Shown: positions 21,568 to 33,110 of the stretch, in pieces
How positions within the stretch are numbered: position 1 is the stretch's first letter
Layout: each line of letters starts with the position of its first letter
From: Tupaia tana
Lineage: Eukaryota; Chordata; Mammalia; Scandentia; Tupaiidae
Reading direction: 5' to 3'
NCBI GenBank assembly: GCA_026018925.1
Contig: JAKSZU010000013.1
Location: 79,349,791 to 79,413,790 of the forward strand
Length of the DNA: 64,000 nt
Program-made: the position numbers and the translations under genes
The notes under the pieces: model-generated
The model's database searches: none
Seen by the model: only the letters and a program-made list of their open reading frames with translations
What the model was told of the DNA's origin: nothing

Positions 21568-21841
21568 GGGAACCAGCAGTTAGCGTAATGGCTATGTCAC
21601 TGGACTCCCACATAGTCGAACGCGGTTCGCGTCCCGGACCCGGTGGCTTAAAACTCACGCCAGGCGCGTGTGTGTGCATGCCCAAGATCCCGAGAGGAGA
21701 ATGGAGGAGAAGGGATTGTGGCATGACCAGCACCCCTGGGGGGTGATTTCTCGCTTTCTGTCTCTCTGTCTCTCTCTGTTTGTCTGGCGAGCGCACATGC
21801 CCTATAGCAAAAAAACCTCTCCAAAAAAAAAAAAAAAAAAA
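21568..21841 (+). mobile_element. Long-form SINE, young
   Basis: TSD actaatgct (21559-21567 and 21842-21850). Retains cggttcgcgtcccggacc and most CpGs. It splits a hAT-Charlie relic. Confidence 0.96.
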
Positions 21842-21900
21842 ACTAATGCTAAGTCCTTACCCTAGAACAAATTAATTAGAACCTCTGAAGTTAGGTCTGT

Positions 21901-22080
21901 ACTTAAGGAGAATCAGAATCACCCCAAGGGTTTCTTAAAGCACAAATGACTCTGCTCCAGCCTCAGAGTTTCTACTTCAGTTGGTTTGCATTGGGTCCTA
22001 GAGTTTACATTTGGAACAGGCTCTGAGGTGATGTGGTTGCTGTGGAGTCTGGGAGCCACACTTTGAAAACCACCATCTAA
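21901..22080 (-). mobile_element. hAT-Charlie (MER20-like) fragment
   Basis: Right end gggagccacactttgaaaacc is the complement of the terminal ggttctcaaagtgtgg-type motif; internal aatcagaatcaccccaaggg is a common hAT-Charlie phrase. Confidence 0.6.
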
Positions 22081-22194
22081 GCCCAGGACATTTCTCATCT
22101 CCAATTTCAATCAACAGCTGAACTCCCCACACATGCCCTGCGCTGGGCTAAGTACTATGAATCTGAGTTAAGGGTCCCTGATGTCCTACGCAAG

Positions 22195-22335
22195 GCTTCA
22201 GAGCAGAACTTCTTAAATTTTAATGTGCTTTTAAAATCACCCAGAGCCTGTTAAACTACTGAGCCATATTTGGTAGGTCTGCGGGCCTGAGCTTCTGCAT
22301 TTCTGACACACTCCTAAATAATGCCAAGGTTCTAG
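22195..22335. mobile_element. hAT-Charlie (MER20-like) fragment
   Basis: agaacttcttaaattttaatg, aaaatcacccagagcctgtt and ctgcatttctgacac match the same family as the preceding element in weaker form. Confidence 0.5.
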
Positions 22336-22560
22336 AGCAGGAGCTAACAAATTTCTTCTGTAACAAAGGACATAGTAAATATTTTAGACTTATAAGCCAT
22401 GGAGACTCTGATGTAGTTATTTAATTCTGCCGTTGTAGCCTGAAAGCAGTCACAGACATATAAATGAATGGGCATAAGTAGATTCCAATAAAACTTTATT
22501 TGCAAAAACAGATGGCGAGAGCAGGATCCTTCCCATGGGTCATAGGTCACTAACTCTGAT
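22334..22560 (+). mobile_element. hAT-Charlie element, same family as 12735
   Basis: Starts gcaggagctaacaaatttct; contains gtaaatattttagactta, ctgccgttgtagcctgaaag and ttccaataaaactttatttg. Confidence 0.8.
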
Positions 22561-22900
22561 TTTAGAGACCTGAAAAAGCAACAAAAAATATTACATTGGC
22601 CAAGGCAAAATGAGGTGCAGGAGGCCAATGAGGAGGGCCCCTAAGAGAAAAATTTTAATGGGCACAAGAATGTGTATAAATAGGGGGAAGTCATTATGGG
22701 ATAGTGTATGGCAGCAGAGTAAAAAAACAGGAACAATTCAATGCATAGTTCAAAAGAACTAATAGAACTATCAACTGTGTATAACATAAAGTACTGTTCA
22801 ATACTGAAAAAGATGAATATGTGTATATTCTTGATTTAATTATTATACACTGATGCATGCTTTACAAAACCATACTGTATCTCATAAAGTTATATCTTTT

Positions 22901-23163
22901 TAAAAATTTTTTCTTTTTTTGAGAGAGAGATTTTTGCTAGAGAGTGCATGCACTTGCTAAAGAGACAGACAGAAAGCAAGAAATCACCTTCCAGGGCAGA
23001 TGGCCATGCTGCAATCCCTTCTTTGCCAGTCTCCTCTTGGGATTTTGGGCACACACACATACACGCACCTGGCATGAGTTTGAAACCATAAGGTCTGGGA
23101 CTCGAACTGCAGTCAACCACGTGGGAGTCCAGTGATGTAACCATCATGCCATCTGCTGGTCCC
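22901..23163 (-). mobile_element. Long-form SINE
   Basis: tttttgctagagagtgcatgc at the 3' side and gtaaccatcatgccatctgc at the head. First of a head-to-tail pair with the SINE at 23181. Confidence 0.93.
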
Positions 23164-23180
23164 AATAAAGAATTACTTTA

Positions 23181-23354
23181 TTTAAACTTATTTTTTAAAA
23201 TTTGACCAGAGAGGGAGAGGGAGAGGGAGATGGAGACAGAGACAGAGACAGAGACAGAGAAAGTGAGAAAGCAAGTTGTCAGGTCCAGGACTCGAACCAT
23301 GGTTGTCCATGTGGGAGTTCAGAGCCTATTAATCACCATGCCACTTGCTGGCCC
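23181..23354 (-). mobile_element. Short-form SINE
   Basis: Contains gggagaggga and gagacagagacagagacaga repeats in place of the usual CT block. The outer flanks of the pair (taaagttatatctttt at 22885, taaagtgatatttt at 23355) look like one TSD. Confidence 0.92.
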
Positions 23355-23454
23355 TAAAGTGATATTTTGAGTATATATAAACCAGAATCATCATTTAGAA
23401 ACAAAGAAATAAGTGGCATAGTTACTAACTGTGTAATGGAATTGGAATACAAAT

Positions 23455-23620
23455 TCTGTCCTCCCCATTTGTTTTTACAAATAAAGTTTTATTGGAACAC
23501 AGTGTGCCCATTAATTTATATAGTGTGTGTGTGGCTGCTTACAGGCTAGAATGGCAGAATTAAATAATTACAGCAGAGACTCTGTGGCCCATAAGTTTAA
23601 AATCAGCAGTCTGAGTTCAG
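23455..23620 (-). mobile_element. hAT-Charlie element, same family as 12735
   Basis: aaataaagttttattggaac is the complement of the diagnostic ttccaataaaactttatt; actctgtggcccataagttt closes it. Confidence 0.8.
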
Positions 23621-24829
23621 AGCCAATACTCAATGAGTTCTACTGCATATCTTTTCAAAGACAGGATTTCCATAATGAAAGTTCTAGTAATGAATGTTCT
23701 AGTCTGATGTGGATGAAGTTCCTTGTGTCTAGAAAATCATGGCTAAATGATATACTCACTTACTCCTCCCCCAACATGTGATATCCAATGGTGAAGAAAG
23801 AAAATATATAACGACAATCAAAAGCTCCCTCTAGGAAAATGAGAGAAGGGGAAACCATGTACTGTAACCACTAGTGTGTAGCATATCGCATGAAATGATA
23901 GCAAGAGGATGACAATAAATAGGACACCTCTGCCCTGTGATGAATGGTGTTCCTCGTGACCAGTCTGGCTTCCCCTCATTCTACTTCATGACAGCAACTC
24001 CTTACTCACTGACCCTATGGCCACAGCTAATGGGAAAGTAGGAAGCTTTTCCTTTTCAGGTCTGCTTGCTTTCTCTTAGCGAGTTCACAGACCTAGTACT
24101 TCTCTTTATTTGTTGATCGCTTTGTTTTGATTATCATTTGCTAGGTTCTGTTTTTTTTTTTTTTTAAGCATTATAATTTTCTTAAAGCTTAATAAGCTCC
24201 GGATTGATTTAAATTCAGTTAAACCCATGGGTCTTTGAATCTAGACCACTGCCTGAGGGTGTCTGTGCCTTACCAGCAGACTCCCCTGTTCTATCCATCA
24301 CACTAATGATACACTGGGCTGGAGGCAAGGCTAACACTCCTTTTTGCTTCTCAATGCATTGCAGAGAATGGCTTTTTATGCCTTTGAAGAAAGATGTTTA
24401 GAAGGTATTGGGATATGTTACCTCTAGGTTTCAGAACGTTTTCCCTTTGTGCTTTTAGCCTTCTTTAACTTCACTTAGATGAAGTTTAGTCTGGGATAGG
24501 GAATTCAGCTTTACCAATATAGTCTCTTCTCAACCATCCTGGACTGCCGATTGATACAGAGTTGGCTTCCCACAGGCTGTTTTCTTCTCATTCCATTGTC
24601 TTACTCCTTGTAGGACATTACTAGAGGCATACAAAGTAACCAGTCTTCTCCGATATAATTATATTTTCTATCTTGAGAACATGGGTTGAACCTTATTACA
24701 TGTAACAGTTCAACCTAACTGCCATCTAAGATCCGACTGGGTGTTCTAACTTTGCAGCCAAGAACAGAGGAATTCTTGGGGCTCTGCATCCTGCTGTGGT
24801 TCAACCAGTTCTACATTTTAGGATATAAC
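23621..24829. other. Unannotated non-coding DNA
   Basis: No element recognised; a T13 run is at about 24151-24163. Confidence 0.4.
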
Positions 24830-25415
24830 TAAAGAAACCTTACTTCCAGGAGCCAATGTTGTTATTATTTGGACTATATTTCATTACAAGTGAAAGGAGC
24901 CCTGTTGCAACAGGAAAGGAGACTATGGCTCATCTGAATGGGAAATTCAGGACTTCTTCTGGCTTAAGCTGTGATAGTTTCCAAGGCCTAAAATGATGGC
25001 ATCAGTCTACCTTTGCTTCCTCAAAAACCTCAGTTCTGTTTTACTTTGTATTGATTTCATCCTCTGCCAATAGCTACAGGCTTAGGTTTAACCAGTAAAA
25101 AGAAAGCATCACTTTTCTAACAGTTCCAGTACAAGTCCCATTGCCTACTCTCATTCGCCCACTTGATGCCATATGACCATCACTAAACCAATGACTGTGG
25201 ATCAAGAGGACAGAATGCAGTGATCTGTCACGTGGAAATTAGCCCAATCTAAAACGTAGTCTGAGAGTGGAAAGGTTATTTTCTCAAGAGTAAAGCGTAA
25301 TTCTATTAGCAGAAGAAGAGATGCTAGGACTTCTTCGCCCAATGGGAGTAAAGGGCACTTGGGAATGCCTGCCCAATAACCATCAATCATTAGCCTCCCA
25401 GGTAAGTGGGTGTTA
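24830..25415. mobile_element. Possible ancient interspersed repeat, family unassigned
   Basis: cactaaaccaatgactgtgg, ttagcagaagaagagatgct and gggaatgcctgcccaataac in this order resemble a diffuse mammalian repeat. The match is by memory of pattern and weak. Confidence 0.3.
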
Positions 25416-26404
25416 GAACAGCCATTATCTCGCCTATACACACATTAAGAAAGTGGTTTTCAAATGGACAGAGAAGTTGAGGATCCACTTACAGTTCCTT
25501 CCAAATGACTTGCTATAAATCATAATATTTATTATTCAGAATCTGGTTCAAATGGAGTAGGGATGGTGAGTTGGGGCAGGGAGTTGGTGGCTTGACTCCT
25601 GAGAAAAAGGTTGGGGGATTTAATGAGATAATATCCACAAAGCACTTTGATCTCCCTAAAGCAATATGCTACAGTTATGGCTCAGGGACTCTGCAAGATC
25701 TGGGGAGATAATGTTTCCAAGTGGAGATGCCAGACTGCGGGAGTGCTAGACAGAATAGAAATGGTGGGGGGAGACTTGCTCCTTAAGTGATTTTCCTCAT
25801 CGGCATCATGGCTAGAACAATTCCTTACAGTAAGCAGAAAAGGAAATGCCAGTTTGCCACGGAGGAGACTGAGGTCCCGATACTCATCCTTTCCCAGGGA
25901 GCATAGCCCACCCTGAGCCACAAGCCACTCCCACATCAAACACTGCAGGACTTTGGAACCTTACTCACAAATCCTTGAACTGAACTTCCATCTCTAACCC
26001 ATCTTATGTCCCACTTCCCAACCTAACTCAGATTGCCCGTTTTAATAGAGGAAACAGAGACTAAAATCCGGAACTCCACATTTCTGCTCACCAATGCCAC
26101 AAGTCCCTTATGGGTACACAGTGTGAGAAAGACATACACATTTTGTCCACCATCAGGATCAGGGTTTGGGCTAGACTCTGCTCCTCTTACCCTGCTCAGT
26201 TCTTCCTTTTCTCGGAATCACTTTCTCATTCCTACCTGGCATTAATAGGGACCAGAGAAGCCCCAACCCCTTGAAAAAAAATTATCTGCAAAGAAGAGAG
26301 AAGTTTAATTTTCTTTGCTTCGTTACCAAAGCTTCCTCACTTTACTGTGACCCAGTTTCTTGTTCCTACTTGAATATGATTTGTTTTAGAATTTCTTTTC
26401 CTTA
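25416..26404. other. Unannotated non-coding DNA
   Basis: An 85-codon minus-strand frame (25682-25939) has no recognisable domain. No repeats recognised. Confidence 0.4.
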
Positions 26405-26820
26405 CACATCTGTATTTGTTAGGATGAAACTAACTGCTATGACAAATTAAAAAATGTCAGTGTCTAGCCTCTGTTAAAATGAAAAAAAAAAGTTTTTTTT
26501 TTTTTTTTTTCCCATAGTTAACCAGTGTTTTTTGTCAGTCATGGGAAACAGGCCGGAGGGTAAGAGAGTGGGGCTCCTGTTGGATTCAGGGATTCAAAGT
26601 AATAGGCTCTGCCTTCTCCATCAGGTAACCTTCAAGTTCATCCTGGGTGTAAACATTCAGTGTACAAAAGGAGAAGATCATGAAGAATTAAGTGTGGGAG
26701 AGTCTTATGGGTGGGGCCTCAGAGGGACACATCTGGCCTCCCCTTAATTTCCATTGACTAGGATGCAGTCATATTGCCTCTGTGGAACTGTAAGAATGAC
26801 AGGGAATGTAGTCTTACCGC
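26405..26820. mobile_element. Ancient interspersed repeat, family unassigned
   Basis: tgtatttgttaggatgaaac, then taatttccattgactaggatg, cagtcatattgcctctgtgg and acagggaatgtagtcttacc form a pattern shared by many mammalian loci. Interrupted by A/T homopolymers at 26481-26512. Confidence 0.4.
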
Positions 26821-27483
26821 CTAAAGAGGAGCAACAGTGAATGGGCTTGATGAACAGCTAATTAGTTTACCCTGATACAGATCTGCAAGGCCCAAATGAT
26901 AGAACATAGGGTGGGAATTAGGGTTTAAGAGTACAGAATTGAGGGTTTGGAAAGAGAAGAGCAATACCTGCAGAATTTATGGAAGATTTGGTGAGGAAAA
27001 TGAGATGTCAGTTCTACCTTTGGGATTACTGCAGGAACCTTAGGTGCTGGTGAGTTGGACACAGAGCTAAGGTCTTAGAGATCAGGGCAATGAGGAGATA
27101 CCACATGCTGAAAAAGCTGGGTAGAAATGAGCATGCAGATAGGGGACAAGCTTAGGGATAAATAAAGAAATTAGTTGAAGAGCTTATCTTTATAGACGCT
27201 AAGTCTTTGAGAAAGATGACAAATATACGGGGTGGGTTATCCATGAATAAGTTACAAAAGTCCCTTATGACTGACAAGAAGGAGCATGAAAGTCAGTAAG
27301 TAACATCATTGGGTTAGGAAAAGAGCAGTGGGATCGGTTTAAAGAAGGAGCAGATGCAGAAGGAGAAAGTCTGACAGATTCTAGACAGGCAGGTGGAATG
27401 GGAAGAGGCTCCCACCTCTACTGTTAAGTCCTATAGTAGAAGTTGGGAGAGAGTGAGTAACCTTTACTTGAGAAGGAATAACC
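26821..27483. other. Unannotated, purine-rich
   Basis: Long purine-biased stretches; possibly a decayed L2-type LINE on the minus strand, but not convincing. Confidence 0.3.
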
Positions 27484-27845
27484 CATTCAGGTTACTGTAA
27501 CAAAGCACCATAGACAGGGTAGCTTGTAAGCAACAGAAATTGATTTCTCATAATTCTAGAGGCTAGAAGACAGGCTTCAGAGAGCCAGCATGGTCAGGTT
27601 CTGGTGTGAGTCCTCTCCTAAATCACAGACTACTGACTTCTCAGTTGTATTCTACATGACAGAAAAAGAGCTAGCCAGCTCTCTGACTTCTTATAAGGTC
27701 ATTAATGCCACGTGTAAGGATTGTGCCCTCATGTCCTAATTACTTCTCAAAGGCCCCACCTTCAAATACCATCACACTGGGATAAGGGCTTCAACAAAAG
27801 AATTTGAGGGATGAGGTGAGGACTCAAATGTTCAGTCCATTGCAA
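27484..27845 (-). mobile_element. MaLR-type LTR (MLT1-like)
   Basis: cattcaggttactgtaacaa, ccatagacagggtagcttgt, aggccccaccttcaaatacc and tcaaatgttcagtccattgc are the ordered reverse-complement landmarks. Confidence 0.8.
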
Positions 27846-28222
27846 CCAGTTCTCAGTTCAGGGGCCATGGTGGAGAGAACATCCCAGGAGTGGATCAACA
27901 GGAATCCAATAGAGGCCCAGTATAGAGGAGATCTCAAGGAGAAATCGTTTGAGCATGGACCAGGGCTGGTCTGGGTAGGACCTCAAGAAAACGAGAGAGG
28001 GTAGCCAGCCAGATGGGCACTGGATTGCAGTACACATTAACTTTGCTATGGTCAGTGTATTTCACTATATGTACGTGATACCTAATTTTCTGAAAATAAT
28101 AAAATAAAAGCCCCTGAGGGCAAGTGGGGAAAAAAAGAGATGTAAATTACATAGGAAAGTATCAATCAATTCCTCCAGTAGAAAGGTTTGGGTTATATAC
28201 ATGCTTTTTAAAGGCTTAATGT

Positions 28223-28473
28223 GGGACTAGCGGATGGCATAATGGCTATGTCGCTGGACTTTCACATAGTCAACTGCAGTTCAAGTCCTGGACTTGGCAG
28301 CTTAAAACTCATACAGGGTGCGTGTGCGTGTGTGCCCAAAATCCCAAGGGGAGAATGGAGGACAAAGGATTGCGGCATGGCCATTCCTCCTGGGGAGGTG
28401 ATTTCTTGCTTTCTGTCTCTCTCTTTCTTCTCTGTGTGAGCATATGTGCCCTATAGCAAATATCTCTCTCTCT

Positions 28474-28502
<29 letters not shown>
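28223..28502 (+). mobile_element. Long-form SINE
   Basis: Head gggactagcggatggcataatgg; tail is an A30 run. Flanks aaggcttaatgt (28211) and aagacttactgt (28503) form an imperfect TSD. Internal palindrome is reduced to cctcctggggagg. Confidence 0.93.
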
Positions 28503-28506
<4 letters not shown>

Positions 28507-28514
28507 CTTACTGT

Positions 28515-29861
28515 ATGAAGAAGATAAAATTACTTTAAAAAATTATATAAACGGTTATATAAAATATTTGAGAAAGACCCAAAAGTCGAAGAAACAAATT
28601 GTTCTGCTGCTTTTTTTCTTCTCACTCACATGAGGCTTATCTGAGCTAGTAAATATTTCAACTTAGGTTGGAAATGCCTGGCAGAGAAGTGGAAAGTTAG
28701 TTTTCCTTGAGAAAGGAAACGGCTAGATTCTACTTTAAAGGTTAAATTTCGATCTGGGAGCTATAACAACACTGTCAAATAATTATTATTGTTATTTTTA
28801 CAAATCTATTTCACTTTAAAACAAGTTGGGAAATTTCTGACTTAGTTTAAATGAGACCTCAATTCTCCCAGGCCTGCTCTGCCACCTGAGGCAGGATCTC
28901 CTGCTGAAAAAGTGCTGCGCTGAGTCATTCAAATGGCAGCTCCCACTGAGAGAAATAACTGAGCCAGATTCTCACAGCAGAGCTGCTCAACAGTAGGGGG
29001 AGGGAAGAAAGGAGGAAAGCTAATTTTTCCATGCAGATCTGAATGCTTCTTTTTCATAGGCAATCTTAGTCAATATTTATCTAGCTATTCAAAGAGTTAC
29101 AACGAATCATTTATCTCTTTTCCCTTTTCGTTATAATTCTCTGCCTCTTTGTGGTGCACTGAACTTGGGCAACAGAACAGAGTTCTAGCTCCTTCACTCC
29201 AGGTCTTACCATGTCAAAAGTAAAACTAGTGACCAAGGTATAATCAAATTGTGAAGCTCAGCCAGTTGGTATAAGACCGTGAAAAGTAGGGTCTATCCCC
29301 TCTCTTTCTGGATGTTGATTAGAGAAGGGGGGAGGTTCGGGGGCAGGGAAGCTTGGTTTTGTTTCGTTTTATTTTTTGCCATGATACCATTGGGAGAGGC
29401 ATTTACTGACTCTTCTGACTTATCGCCTTCTCTGACTTTGGATATTAGAATAGCTCTCTTGGGAGGAGAAATTTTGTTTGCCATTTGGAAGTACAGTATC
29501 ATCTTCAGAGTAGTCCCCACTTGCATTTCTGTAATTACTGAGTAAGAGCTGCAGAGAAGCTTTGCTGGCCTTCCACTCAGTTCTGTTAATAGGTGCCTCA
29601 CTCAAGGGAAACGCTCTGGTTTGTGTGTAGATAGATGTTCGTGGGTGCACCATAAGGAAGAAAGCGTGCTTGGCTGGAGTCAAAGGAGCAGTTGAAATAA
29701 GATGCAGTTCCACTGGATCCCAGGGGATCTTTGAAGCTGAGATGTTCAAAATTCAGGTAAGAGTGTTTGGCCTTTTATGCCCACAGCGAGCAATGATTCA
29801 ATGGAAAGCGTCCCTAGGGAGAGGTTACCTTGAGAAAGGCAGTTCCTTTTGGCAAGGACAT
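28515..29861. other. Unannotated non-coding DNA
   Basis: Overlapping frames of 88-109 codons on both strands at 29279-29749 carry no recognised domain. No repeats recognised. Confidence 0.4.
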
Positions 29862-30012
29862 ACCATAATCCCTTCCCCTCCATTCTCCTCCTGGTATTTT
29901 GGGCATGCATGTACATGCACCTAGCATGATCCTCAAGTTGCCAGTTCCACAGCTTGAACCATGGTCATCCATGTGGAAATCTACCTTAACCATCATGTCA
30001 CCTGCAGGTCCT
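29862..30012 (-). mobile_element. Long-form SINE lacking its 3' half
   Basis: Begins inside the body (cataccataatcccttcccc) and runs to the tRNA head (accatcatgtcacctgcagg). The CT block and tail are missing, so a later deletion is more likely than 5' truncation on insertion. Confidence 0.85.
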
Positions 30013-30061
30013 ACCTTCTGAATTTATTATACTCATGTATCACTTAAAGATAAGATATATT

Positions 30062-30194
30062 CTTCTTTTTTTTAAAAAATGATTTCTTGTTTACATTTAA
30101 TTCTTGTACATCTTTGTGGGGTAAAATAAAATATGGCTCTTCAAAGCATGCATGCAGTGTGTGATAACCAAACGGAGGATTTTACCATATAATG
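30062..30194 (-). mobile_element. L1 3'-end fragment
   Basis: tacatctttgtggggtaaaa, aagcatgcatgcagtgtgtg and ataaccaaacggaggatttt match the L1M/L1P-type 3' UTR seen in reverse. Confidence 0.55.
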
Positions 30195-30412
30195 GTGAAA
30201 TACATTCTGAGAAATGCACCGTTAGGTGATTTCATCCTTCATGCAAACATCATAGAATGTACTTACTCAAACCTAGATGGTATAGCCTACTGCATACCTA
30301 CCCTCTATGGTGTAGTGTATTATAAGCTATGGAACCACCATAAGTATATGTAGACGGTCACTGACCGAAAACATCATTATGCAGAACATGACTACATTTG
30401 CATGGCCCTTTC
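30195..30412 (+). mobile_element. Ancient DNA transposon relic with inverted ends
   Basis: acattctgagaaatgcaccg, gttaggtgatttcatccttc, caaacctagatggtatagcc and ggtcactgaccgaaaacatc occur in the order of a known mammalian DNA element; internally deleted. Confidence 0.7.
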
Positions 30413-30600
30413 ACATCTGTTGTCTGGTCTTATAAATCATAACAGAATGCTAGAGGGAAGGGGATATGATATAATACAACATCTTCATTTAATAAATGGA
30501 AAAACTGAAGTCATTAGAATAGGAATAACTCAAGGTCTTGTTGTCAGTGATAGACTCAGGACTGGAACTCAGGCCTTTTGACTTATAAACACCCAGTCTC
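30413..30600 (-). mobile_element. MIR SINE fragment
   Basis: aacatcttcatttaataaatgg, aactgaagtcattagaatag and agactcaggactggaactca fit the reverse-complement MIR. Confidence 0.6.
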
Positions 30601-30636
30601 TTTCCATTTTCTATGTGTGTTGCCTCTATTGTATTT

Positions 30637-30895
30637 TTTTTTTTTAAGGTTTTTGTCTTAGGGCACATGTGCTCACCAGAGAGAGAGACAGAGACAGAGA
30701 CAGAGACGGTGAAAGGGAAAGTGAGAAATCACCTGCCAGGGGGATGGCCACACCACAATTCCTTCTCCTTCTGGGATCTTGGGCACATGCACACACATGC
30801 TCAGTGTGAGTTTCAAGCCACCGGGTCCAAGACTGAAACCACAGTTGGCCATGTGGGAGTCCAGTGACGTAACCACTAATCTATCAGCTGCTCCA
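30637..30895 (-). mobile_element. Long-form SINE with 13-bp TSD
   Basis: cctctattgtatt at 30623 and at 30896. The 3' side has (GAGACA)n expansion; the C/G palindrome is shortened (cctgccaggggg). Confidence 0.95.
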
Positions 30896-31109
30896 CCTCT
30901 ATTGTATTCTTACAGTTACTCTAGAAAATAGGAAGGCAAGATACACATTTTTTATATTTATATAATATAAAGGATAAAGTGACCTGACAAAGTTTGCAAA
31001 GCTAGAAAGTAGAAAAATCCTAATGCAGGTCTGTTGGAAGACAAAATTATTGCTCTGTCAACCACATCATTGAGAGGTTTTCATTCATCAAGGGACCCCT
31101 CCCCAGTTC

Positions 31110-31172
31110 AGATCAGCTCAATAATTATTTACTGAGCATCTGGATATTGTGCTAAGCTCTGACAATATAAAT
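31110..31172 (-). mobile_element. MIR/L2-type terminal fragment
   Basis: ttatttactgagcatctgga followed by attgtgctaagctctgacaa is the common 3'-end complement shared by MIR and L2. Confidence 0.5.
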
Positions 31173-31181
31173 ATTTATTAG

Positions 31182-31410
31182 GGGCCAAACTGTGGAGTGG
31201 TGACTAAGGCAGCTGGATCTCACATGCTGACAGCATGGTTTGAGTCCTGGACCCAGTGGCTTGAAAAACAAACCAGATACATGTACACACATACCTAAAA
31301 TCCTGAGAGGAGAATGGAGGAGAGGATTGAAGCATGGCCATCCTCCTCTGGGGAGTTGATTTCTCACCTTCCCTCTCTCTGACAAGTATACATACCCTAT
31401 AGCAAAAAAA
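31182..31410 (+). mobile_element. Long-form SINE, old
   Basis: Head ggggccaaactgtggagtgg with B box tggtttgagtcctgg; TSD atttattag at 31173-31181 and 31412-31420. CpG-free and shortened CT block. Confidence 0.9.
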
Positions 31411-31420
31411 GATTTATTAG

Positions 31421-31849
31421 ACACTACATCAACTTTCAATGAGTTTATCCTATCTAAGTGGGGTGGGGGCAAGAGAAGTACAGATGAGTTAGAATTCGAC
31501 TTAGTAAGTGTTCTTATTGATTCCACAATGCCCCAAGTTTGGAGTACCTAAGGGCTTTCTTAAGGAGATGATACCTGACGGTGTTCTCATTTGAACAAGC
31601 AACCCAATGCCTCATTATCCCTGTACTCTTTTGTCTTCCAAGGCACTCCATAGCTTGAATGGTACCTCTATCATCTACTCACTGAGAGGAGAGCAGAACA
31701 AGGTTTTCTCACTATCTCCCTTGACCCTACCTACAACTCATCTGTCATGGAGGATTCATTGAGCACTTTATAATCCGAATGCTTGTCCTCTTCTTCCTAG
31801 CCTCACCTTTGCCTTAGTTTATATCATGACTTCTTATTGGATAAGTACA
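31421..31849. other. Unannotated; possibly outlying L2
   Basis: The sequence leads into a recognisable L2, but I cannot align this part by eye. Confidence 0.35.
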
Positions 31850-32640
31850 ACCAACTCCTGCCTAATCTCCCTGCCCCCAGTTTTGCTCTGCCCTCTTATT
31901 GCAGCTCATAACATCTTTACATAGGACAAAGGACTCTGCCATCCCCTGTTTAAAAGTCCTCAGACCTCATCCAGTTTTTACCTAATATGAAGTTCTTGAC
32001 ATGTTTATGGCTTCAGACACTGATCATTTACTTGGAAAGCCCTTTATTTATTTATTTTTGTATTGCAAACTCCTTCCTACTCTTTCCTAAAAACTCAGCT
32101 CAGATCTTGACACCTCCAAGAAGCCTTCTTTTATGTCCCACTCTGATATAAATGCCCCTATTGCAGCCTGTGTTTATCCTAGCTCATCCCTACTCACACA
32201 CCTCTGTACTCATTGGTATGTGTGCACGTCTTTCCACACAGCTGTGAGATCCTGGAAGATGTGAGGTGAAGAGGGAAGAATTGTTGGGAACCAGCAGTTA
32301 GCATAATGGCTATGTCGCTGGACTCCCACGTAGTCGACCACGGTTCGCGTCCCGGACCCGGTGGCTTAAAACTCACGCCGGGCGCATGTGCGTGTGTGCC
32401 CAAGATCCCGAGAGGAGAATGGAGGAGAAGGGATTGCGGCGTGACCATCCCCCCCGGGGGGTGATTTCTCGCTTTCTGTCTCTATGTCTCTTTCTGTCTG
32501 TCTGGCGAGCGCACGCGCCCTATAGCGAAAACTTCTCCAAAAAAAAAAAAAAAAAAAAAAAAAGAGGGAAGAATTGTGTCGTATTTGACTTATATCCCAA
32601 GTACTTAACACATGGAAGCTATTCAGTAACAGTGGAGAAG
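31850..32640 (+). mobile_element. L2 LINE 3' end, split by a young SINE
   Basis: aaactcagctcagatcttga, acctccaagaagccttcttt, ctgtgagatcctggaagatg and, after the SINE, agtacttaacacatggaagc then attcagtaacagtgg. Confidence 0.75.
32285..32562 (+). mobile_element. Long-form SINE, near consensus, 15-bp TSD
   Basis: agagggaagaattgt at 32270-32284 and exactly at 32563-32577. CpG-rich head and hairpins intact, perfect C7/G6 palindrome, pure A tail of about 23. Candidate youngest copy; inserted in L2. Confidence 0.98.
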
Positions 32641-32825
32641 AGACAACTTGGGTAGCAGGAATAGCTTAAGTAGAGGCTTGATGGAGTGCAACAATGGTGC
32701 ATTAGGGGTACGTCAGCACAAAGTTCCATGATACTGTACAGCACCAGATAGCAACCTTTTACTGTAATGGGCTTGATAGTTAAACTCAAAGATAATTATA
32801 CTGGAACTTGCATAATCATTTAATA

Positions 32826-32905
32826 TATAACTGTTCTTAGCCTTGTGGTCTGGTCCTTGAAGGCCAAATTTGGCCCATGGGTTGCAGTTTGCCAACCCTT
32901 GCTAT
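32826..32905 (+). mobile_element. hAT-Charlie terminal fragment
   Basis: ggccaaatttggcccatggg and ttgcagtttgccaacccttg are the right end of the family at 12735. Confidence 0.65.
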
Positions 32906-32924
32906 GGCAAATGAGTAGATAAGG

Positions 32925-33110
32925 TCCACAGATAGGGAAGAAACTGGTGAGATAAGCAGTGACCTGATCATGAAGACCTAAAGTGACGAGTGGAAGACCT
33001 AGGACTTGACTCTATAATCAATGGCGAACCATAAAAGAATTTTAAGCAGGAAAGTGACATCATCTAATTTATGCTTTATAAAGACTCAGCTAGCTGCAGC
33101 GAAGTAGAAC
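32925..33110 (-). mobile_element. Possible ancient LINE (L2/CR1-type) fragment
   Basis: gtgacctgatcatgaagacc, accataaaagaattttaagc and aggaaagtgacatcatctaa resemble a common old LINE fragment. Confidence 0.4.
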